Below, in pieces: positions 58,244 through 64,000 of a stretch of DNA of 64,000 nt (positions are counted from its first letter, which is position 1; every line of letters starts with the position of its first letter). Source of the stretch: Burkholderiaceae bacterium (lineage in GTDB: Bacteria > Pseudomonadota > Gammaproteobacteria > Burkholderiales > Burkholderiaceae_C); NCBI GenBank assembly GCA_019751915.1, contig JAIEMS010000031.1, positions 1 to 64,000 of the forward strand, in the 5' to 3' direction. The notes under the pieces are model-generated. The model had not been told where the DNA came from. It saw only the letters and a list, made by a program, of their open reading frames with translations, and did not search any database. The position numbers and the translations under genes are program-made.

Positions 58244-58984
58244 TTGACAGTTGATACCAGCAAATCGAAGACGCTTACCAAGGCCTCGACAGCCGCAGCC
58301 AAAACTGCTGCAGTCAAGGTGCCTGCCGCATCTACTACACCTGTCGCATCTGCCGATACCGCCTCTGCTTCGCAGCAAGTGCCGGCACGCAGCACCCGAC
58401 CTTCCTCGCGTTTGGCCCAATTGACCGTGCCCTCGATGTCCCAAAACGTGGCATCTGGTGCGGCCAAAGCAAGCTATACCAACACCATGCCCTCTACTTT
58501 GCAAGTGTCGCCCCCAGCCGGCTCCCATAAAAAAGATGCGGCCTTGGCCCAGAACTGGAAAACCAAGCCCGTCTCTGAACTGACCGACGCTGAAGTGCTG
58601 GCCATGCCCGACAGCGAATACATGAACGACACGCAAATGGCGTTCTTTCGCCATAAGCTGGTCACGCTCAAGCAAGATATGCACGCAAACGCCGGTGAAA
58701 CCACCGAGCATCTGCGTGAAGATACGGTGGTCGTACCCGACCCCGCCGACCGTGCCACGATTGAGGAAGAGCACGCTTTGGAGTTGCGTACCCGTGACCG
58801 TGAGCGCAAACTGCTGAAAAAGATTGAGCAATCGATTGGCCGCATTGATGCGGGCGACTATGGCTATTGCGACGAAACCGGCGAACCCATCGGCGTGGGT
58901 CGTCTGTTGGCCCGTCCGACCGCTACGCTGTCGCTCGAAGCACAGCAGCGACGCGAGCTTAAACAAAAAATGTTTGGTGATTAA
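58244..58984 (+). CDS. dksA: RNA polymerase-binding transcription factor DksA, with long N-terminal extension
   Basis: C-terminus IEQSIGRIDAGDYGYCDETGEPIGVGRLLARPTATLSLEAQQRRE; TTG start 58244 with gaggagac upstream (start inferred). Confidence 0.88.
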   Translation: MTVDTSKSKTLTKASTAAAKTAAVKVPAASTTPVASADTASASQQVPARSTRPSSRLAQLTVPSMSQNVASGAAKASYTNTMPSTLQVSPPAGSHKKDAALAQNWKTKPVSELTDAEVLAMPDSEYMNDTQMAFFRHKLVTLKQDMHANAGETTEHLREDTVVVPDPADRATIEEEHALELRTRDRERKLLKKIEQSIGRIDAGDYGYCDETGEPIGVGRLLARPTATLSLEAQQRRELKQKMFGD

Positions 58985-59041
58985 AGCCTGCGCTTGCGCG
59001 CAGTTCGAACCGGTCGCGTCCCCCTCCTCCAGCGTGGTGCC

Positions 59042-60781
59042 ATGAGCAAAGAAGAATCTTCGAGCGGTGGATTGTTCTCTAAGGTGGTGCGGTTTGTACG
59101 CAACCCCACCGCCCCTTGGACGGATCCGGCACCGGCGGAGTCCGAGCATGACCGCGAGAGCCAGTACAGCAAACTGATGCTCAAAGAAATGATCGAGCGC
59201 AAGCGCCGCAACGATTTTGTGCGCCGGCGTGAATTCGATCAATTGCGAAAGCTGCGCCAGCGCGATGCGCTGGCCGGACAGCGGGTGGAAGACCCTGCCG
59301 GTCGGCCTTCGTTTTTTCAGAGCAGCCTGACATCGCCCGATGAGCGCGCTGGCACCATCAAGAAAATCGACGAGATCGAGGCCCAAATGTCGATGCAGTG
59401 GTGGAAGGGCAAGCAAGGCGAGGCCCCACCGCCGCCGCGCACGGCATCGGTGGGCTTGTTGTCGCACCAGAGCCGTCCACAAGCGTTGGCACCTACCACT
59501 TGTTTTGCGCCCACGGCCCCGTTGTCGTTGCCCGCAGTGTTGGAGCCTCAAGCCGCAGCGCAGCCGCTTTTTGCCGATGACAGTATGGTGATTCAAGGTT
59601 TTGGCGGAGTTTCGGCGCAAATGTCCTCTACTGGAGTTGGTGCGCCGACCTTTGCGGCACCGATGGCCCGGCCTGTGGCAGTTTTGGAGGAGTTCGTACA
59701 CGACCCCGACCTCGAAGAAGCGGCCATCTTTTTTGCCAATGCCGATTACGACGGCGCAGCCGCTTGCCTGCTCGGTGTGCTGGCACAACACGCCCAAGAT
59801 GCCGACAGCGCGCAGTCGTTTGAAATTTGGATGACCCTGTTTGACTTGTACCGCGCTACGGGTCAGCAAGACGAATTTGACAAATTGGCGATTGATTTTG
59901 CCGCCTGCTTTGGTCGTTCGGCCCCGCTGTGGTTTTCCATTCCTGAGCAATTGGGCTTGGTGCCCAGCACCAGCGCCACAGCGCAGCCAGCGCAGGCGGT
60001 GCGCCGCGACTTTAGTTGGCATGCCCCTTCGACCCTGACGGTGCAATCGGTGGCAGCGCTACAGGCTTCGCTGGCCCGTTCGGTGTCGCCGTGGACGCTG
60101 ATTTGGGATCGCTTGACCATCATCGAAGAAGCGGCGCTGCCCACTTTGGTGCAGGAGTTCAACCGCTGGGCCGATGCCAAGGTGCAGCTGGTGTCGATTG
60201 GGTCTGACCGCTTGCAGGCGTTGCTCCAAGCCCATACCCAGTCGGGCGACCGGGGCGGCAACCCCGAGTGGTGGCGGTTGCGCATGGCTGCATTGCGTTT
60301 TATGGGCCGCCCAGACGATTTTGAGATGGCAGCGCTCGATTACTGCGTGACCTACGAGGTCTCGCCCCCTTCGTGGCAAGAGCCGCTGTGCACTTACCAA
60401 GATATATCGCAGGGCCAAGGCGCGGGTTTGGATTTATTGGCCCCCGATTTGTTGGACTCGGCCCCTGCGCCCGTGCCCACGGAGCCATTGCCTGTGGCCC
60501 TGCCAGTGCCCACGGGCCTCTCGGGTCACATCGAGGGCGATGCCAGTGTCGTGCTCGAAGGCTGCGAAGCCGGCGCACGCGCTGGGCAAGCGCTGGTTAT
60601 CGCCTGCGACCGGTTGATTCGCATCGACTTTTCAGCGGCAGGCTCGGTGCTCAATTGGGCAGCGGCCCAACAAGCGCAAAAGCGCGAAGTCCAGTTCGTC
60701 CATTTACACCGGCTGGTGGCGGTGTTTTTCAATGTGGTTGGTATCAACGAGCATGCTTGGATTATTCCGCGCAAGAATTGA
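59042..60781 (+). CDS. Hypothetical protein, possibly with C-terminal STAS-like domain
   Basis: MSKEESSSGGLFSKVVRFVRNPTAPW..; C-terminal GHIEGDASVVLEGCEAGARAGQALVIACDRLIRIDFSAAGSVLNWAAAQQ STAS-like pattern. Confidence 0.7.
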   Translation: MSKEESSSGGLFSKVVRFVRNPTAPWTDPAPAESEHDRESQYSKLMLKEMIERKRRNDFVRRREFDQLRKLRQRDALAGQRVEDPAGRPSFFQSSLTSPDERAGTIKKIDEIEAQMSMQWWKGKQGEAPPPPRTASVGLLSHQSRPQALAPTTCFAPTAPLSLPAVLEPQAAAQPLFADDSMVIQGFGGVSAQMSSTGVGAPTFAAPMARPVAVLEEFVHDPDLEEAAIFFANADYDGAAACLLGVLAQHAQDADSAQSFEIWMTLFDLYRATGQQDEFDKLAIDFAACFGRSAPLWFSIPEQLGLVPSTSATAQPAQAVRRDFSWHAPSTLTVQSVAALQASLARSVSPWTLIWDRLTIIEEAALPTLVQEFNRWADAKVQLVSIGSDRLQALLQAHTQSGDRGGNPEWWRLRMAALRFMGRPDDFEMAALDYCVTYEVSPPSWQEPLCTYQDISQGQGAGLDLLAPDLLDSAPAPVPTEPLPVALPVPTGLSGHIEGDASVVLEGCEAGARAGQALVIACDRLIRIDFSAAGSVLNWAAAQQAQKREVQFVHLHRLVAVFFNVVGINEHAWIIPRKN

Positions 60782-60814
60782 TTCGACCGCGCCCTTTTCC
60801 TTTTTTCTGCCGTT

Positions 60815-61378
60815 ATGCAATCGAACCAAGAATCCCCGGTTTTCCACGGAACGACCATCATCAGTGTGCGCCGCCAAACGGCACAGGGCGTGCAGGTCGC
60901 TATCGGTGGCGATGGTCAGGTCACGTTAGGCCATATCGTCGTCAAAGGTACAGCGCGCAAGGTGCGCAAGCTCTACCACGGCAAAGTGTTGGCCGGTTTT
61001 GCCGGTGCCACGGCCGATGCCTTTACCTTGTTTGAGCGCTTTGAGGCCAAACTTGAAAAGCACCAAGGCCACCTGACGCGCGCAGCCATCGAACTGACCA
61101 AAGATTGGCGCACTGACCGCGTGCTACGCCGCCTCGAAGCGATGCTGGCCGTGGCCGACCACAGCGCTAGCCTCATCATCACGGGCAATGGCGACGTGCT
61201 CGAACCTGAGCAAGGCATTGTGGCCATTGGTTCGGGGGGTGCCTATGCGCACTCGGCCGCCAAGGCGCTGCTGAACAATACCGAATTGTCGGCTCCGGAG
61301 ATTGTCAAAAAATCGCTTGAGATCGCCGGCGAGCTGTGCATCTACACCAACATGCACCACACCATCGAGACGCTGTAA
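60815..61378 (+). CDS. hslV: ATP-dependent protease subunit HslV
   Basis: [66 protein letters not shown]. Confidence 0.97.
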   Translation: MQSNQESPVFHGTTIISVRRQTAQGVQVAIGGDGQVTLGHIVVKGTARKVRKLYHGKVLAGFAGATADAFTLFERFEAKLEKHQGHLTRAAIELTKDWRTDRVLRRLEAMLAVADHSASLIITGNGDVLEPEQGIVAIGSGGAYAHSAAKALLNNTELSAPEIVKKSLEIAGELCIYTNMHHTIETL

Positions 61379-61431
61379 CGCGCCTGTGTGCATGGCCTAG
61401 GGCGCAGCCACAGTGCCGAGGCTATTGATTT

Positions 61432-61489
61432 GCTATTAAATATATAGCTACTAGCGCAAGCTGAACAAGCGCTAGCAGCAGTTTTGACC
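61432..61489 (-). repeat. Dispersed degenerate element, copy E (hslV-hslU intergenic)
   Basis: Reverse complement tcaaaactgctgctagcgcttgttcagcttgcgctagtagctatatatttaatagc; contains CTAGCGC...GCGCTAG arms. Confidence 0.78.
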
Positions 61490-61506
61490 ATCAAAAAGGT
61501 TTTTTT

Positions 61507-62829
61507 ATGTCCTCGATGACCCCCCAAGAGATCGTCTGTGAACTGGACAAACACATCGTCGGCCAAGCCAGCGCCAAGCGTGCCGTTGCCATTGCGCTGC
61601 GCAACCGCTGGCGGCGCCAGCAGGTGGCTGAGCCGCTGCGCCACGAAATCACCCCCAAGAACATCTTGATGATTGGCCCCACCGGGGTTGGCAAGACCGA
61701 AATCGCCCGGCGACTGGCACGGCTGGCCGATGCCCCCTTCATCAAAGTCGAGGCCACCAAATTCACCGAAGTGGGCTATGTGGGCAAAGATGTCGATGCC
61801 ATCATCCGTGATTTGGCGGAAATCGCCGTCAAGCAAGAGCGCCAAGCGCAGATGCGCCACGTTCGCGCCCGCGCCGAAGATGTGGCCGAAGAGCGCATTT
61901 TGGACGTACTGATTCCACAGGCCCGCACACCGGGCAGCGAGCCGCCCGCCGACAGCACGGCGCGCCAAGTGTTTCGGAAAAAACTGCGCGAAGGCCAGCT
62001 CGACGAGAAAGAAATCGAGATCGATTTGGCCGACAGCCGCCCGCAAGTGGAAATCATGGGGCCATCGGGCATGGAAGAAATGGCCGAGCAACTGCGCGGC
62101 GTTTTCAGCCAAATGGGCCAAGACAAGCGGCGCACCCGCAAACTACCGATTGCTGAAGCGCGCAAACTCTTGATTGATGAAGAAGCGGGCAAACTGGTCA
62201 ACGAAGACGAAATCAAAATCCGTGCCTTGCAAAATGCCGAGCAAAACGGCATCGTTTTTATCGACGAGATCGACAAAGTGGCCGCCCGCCAAGAATCCAG
62301 CGGGGCTGATGTTTCGCGCCAAGGCGTGCAGCGCGATTTGCTGCCGCTGGTCGAGGGCACCACCGTCTCGACCAAATACGGCATGGTCAAAACCGACCAC
62401 ATTTTGTTCATTGCTTCCGGGGCATTTCACCTGAGCAAACCCAGCGATTTGATTCCTGAATTGCAAGGGCGCTTTCCGATTCGGGTCGAGCTGGAATCGC
62501 TGTCGGTGCAAGATTTTGAAGGCATCTTGACCCAAACCCACGCCTCGCTGGTCAAGCAGTACCAAGCGTTGCTGGCCACCGAGGGCGTGGCGCTGGAGTT
62601 CAAGCCCGAGGGCATCACCCGGTTGGCACGCATCGCCTTTGAGGTCAATGAGCGCACCGAAAATATTGGCGCTCGGCGGCTTTCGACGGTGATGGAGCGT
62701 TTGTTAGACGACGTGAGCTTTGATGCCGCCCAGCGCACGGGCCAAACGGTGGTGGTGGATGTCGCCCACGTGGACGAGCGCCTCAAGGCTTTGAGCCAAG
62801 ACGACGATCTGTCGCGTTACATTCTTTAA
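61507..62829 (+). CDS. hslU: ATP-dependent protease ATPase subunit HslU
   Basis: [88 protein letters not shown]. Confidence 0.98.
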   Translation: MSSMTPQEIVCELDKHIVGQASAKRAVAIALRNRWRRQQVAEPLRHEITPKNILMIGPTGVGKTEIARRLARLADAPFIKVEATKFTEVGYVGKDVDAIIRDLAEIAVKQERQAQMRHVRARAEDVAEERILDVLIPQARTPGSEPPADSTARQVFRKKLREGQLDEKEIEIDLADSRPQVEIMGPSGMEEMAEQLRGVFSQMGQDKRRTRKLPIAEARKLLIDEEAGKLVNEDEIKIRALQNAEQNGIVFIDEIDKVAARQESSGADVSRQGVQRDLLPLVEGTTVSTKYGMVKTDHILFIASGAFHLSKPSDLIPELQGRFPIRVELESLSVQDFEGILTQTHASLVKQYQALLATEGVALEFKPEGITRLARIAFEVNERTENIGARRLSTVMERLLDDVSFDAAQRTGQTVVVDVAHVDERLKALSQDDDLSRYIL

Positions 62830-63073
62830 CAAAGGCTGTATCAACGAACGTAAGGCCCTGTTGGTTGTCCTAGATGTTGCAGCGTTGCAACGATTTTTGT
62901 GTTTGACGGCCATTGTGGGTGAATTCCTTTGCGAAACCGTGCTGCGTCTGGTGCAATAGACCCAACTTCCCCACCAGGAGGTTGGCCCGGGGAACCGGCG
63001 GGACTGTGCAGGCGCAACGACACCTGAGCCCCCCCGTACCGGCGCCCTCTGTTTAACCTTGGAGTAACTCGCA

Positions 63074-64000
63074 ATGAAAAAATCCCTGATTGCCCTGGCC
63101 GTGCTGGCTGCTTCCGGCGTCGCCATGGCTCAATCTTCTGTCACCCTGTTTGGTGTTGTTGACGCTGGCGTTGGCCACGTGTCCGCCACCAACTCCGTCA
63201 GCGGCGTGACCCAAAGCGGCAATTCTTCTAGCCGTCTGGGCTTCCGCGGTGTGGAAGAACTCGGTGGTGGCCTGAAGGCTGGCTTCTGGCTCGAAGGTGC
63301 TCTGTCGCCTGACGTCGGCACTGGCGCTGGCGGCGGCGCTACAGGCCCTGGCCTGGAATTCAAGCGTCGTTCGACTGTCGGCTTGGAAGGCAACTTCGGC
63401 GAAGTCCGTTTGGGCCGCGAACTGACAGTTGGCTACGACAAGCCCAGCTCGTATGATCCCTTCGGCCAAGTTGGCTTGGCTTCGTTCCAAGGCTTCGGCA
63501 TTGTGGGCCAACCTAACCGTATCGGTAACGGCCTGAGCTACCGCACTCCCGCTCTGGGCGGCTTCTTCGCTAGTGTGCACTACGCTTTCGGCGAAGTCGC
63601 TGGCAGCACACGCACTGGCAGCTACGTCGGCTTGGCTGGCGGCTACGAAAACGGCCCTCTGAGCGCCACTTTGGCGGCTGACCAACAACGCGCTGCTCTG
63701 AGCGCCAACGATGTCAAGACTTGGTCTTTGGGCGCTTCGTATGATCTGGGCGTGGTCAAGCCAGCCTTCATCTACCACTCGGAAAAGAACGCCGCTGTGA
63801 AGTACAACACTTACATGTTGGCCCTGACCGCTCCTGTCGGTCCTGGCAACGTGATCGGTTCGTACCAACGCCTCGACCTGAAAAACAGCAAGAACGACAC
63901 TGACGTGTTGGCTGTTGGTTACGTCTACAACCTGTCCAAGCGCACTGCTGTGTACGGCACTTACGCACACGCCAACAACAAGGGTACTGCTACCCGTGCT
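63074..64000 (+). CDS. Gram-negative general porin (3' truncated by window edge)
   Basis: MKKSLIALAVLAASGVAMAQSSVTLFGVVDAGVGHVSATNSVSGVTQSGNSSSRLGFRGVEELGGGLKAGFWLE; missing from ORF track because it has no stop in the window. Confidence 0.95.
   Translation, partial: MKKSLIALAVLAASGVAMAQSSVTLFGVVDAGVGHVSATNSVSGVTQSGNSSSRLGFRGVEELGGGLKAGFWLEGALSPDVGTGAGGGATGPGLEFKRRSTVGLEGNFGEVRLGRELTVGYDKPSSYDPFGQVGLASFQGFGIVGQPNRIGNGLSYRTPALGGFFASVHYAFGEVAGSTRTGSYVGLAGGYENGPLSATLAADQQRAALSANDVKTWSLGASYDLGVVKPAFIYHSEKNAAVKYNTYMLALTAPVGPGNVIGSYQRLDLKNSKNDTDVLAVGYVYNLSKRTAVYGTYAHANNKGTATRA

Noticed and set aside
58190-60046. 618-aa minus-strand ORF opposite dksA and the STAS-like gene
   Set aside because: Antisense shadow in high-GC sequence; the plus strand carries recognisable proteins.
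1-64000. tRNA or rRNA genes
   Set aside because: No tRNA cloverleaf signatures (GGTTCGANNCC-type arms with acceptor pairing) or rRNA segments were recognised by eye; a tRNAscan run would be decisive.

Overview
Chromosomal window from a betaproteobacterium; protein similarity and gene content suggest Burkholderiales, probably Comamonadaceae (inference). Left edge: 3' end of an IS30-family transposase, then an AT-rich orphan gene and rfbC. Next come a near-complete type II secretion operon (gspE-F-G-H-I-J-K-L-M-C/N-like-D plus a lipoprotein) and a polysaccharide/LPS region (Wzm/Wzt-type ABC exporter, LpxL-like acyltransferase, acyltransferase-3, a ~1292-aa methyltransferase/GT2/GT4 fusion, GT2, a MraY/WecA-like transferase, and a translationally coupled GT39-GtrB-GtrA-ChbG operon). 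The remainder is mostly housekeeping, transport or stress genes: htpX, pyrC, Atm1-like ABC, TRAP transporter, LysR, Glu/Asp-type ABC transporter, cysK, rnpB RNA, RsuA-family pseudouridine synthase, NUDIX-MBL fusion, dapF, DUF484, CobW-type GTPase, dksA, hslVU and a porin cut by the right edge. There is also a long RTX-repeat/DUF4214 protein. The most interesting unexplained signal is a family of ~50-60 bp dispersed degenerate elements (at least 8-9 copies in 64 kb). Most copies are intergenic, but some are read in frame inside dapF, the NUDIX-MBL gene and probably a DUF3025 gene. Other notable items: an untracked 59-aa Gly/Ala-rich hydrophobic ORF whose stop overlaps that of htpX, a frameshifted RelBE remnant with its operator palindrome intact, a tandem duplication at the GspE N-terminus, and an LpxL-like acyltransferase with an apparently altered HX4D/E motif.
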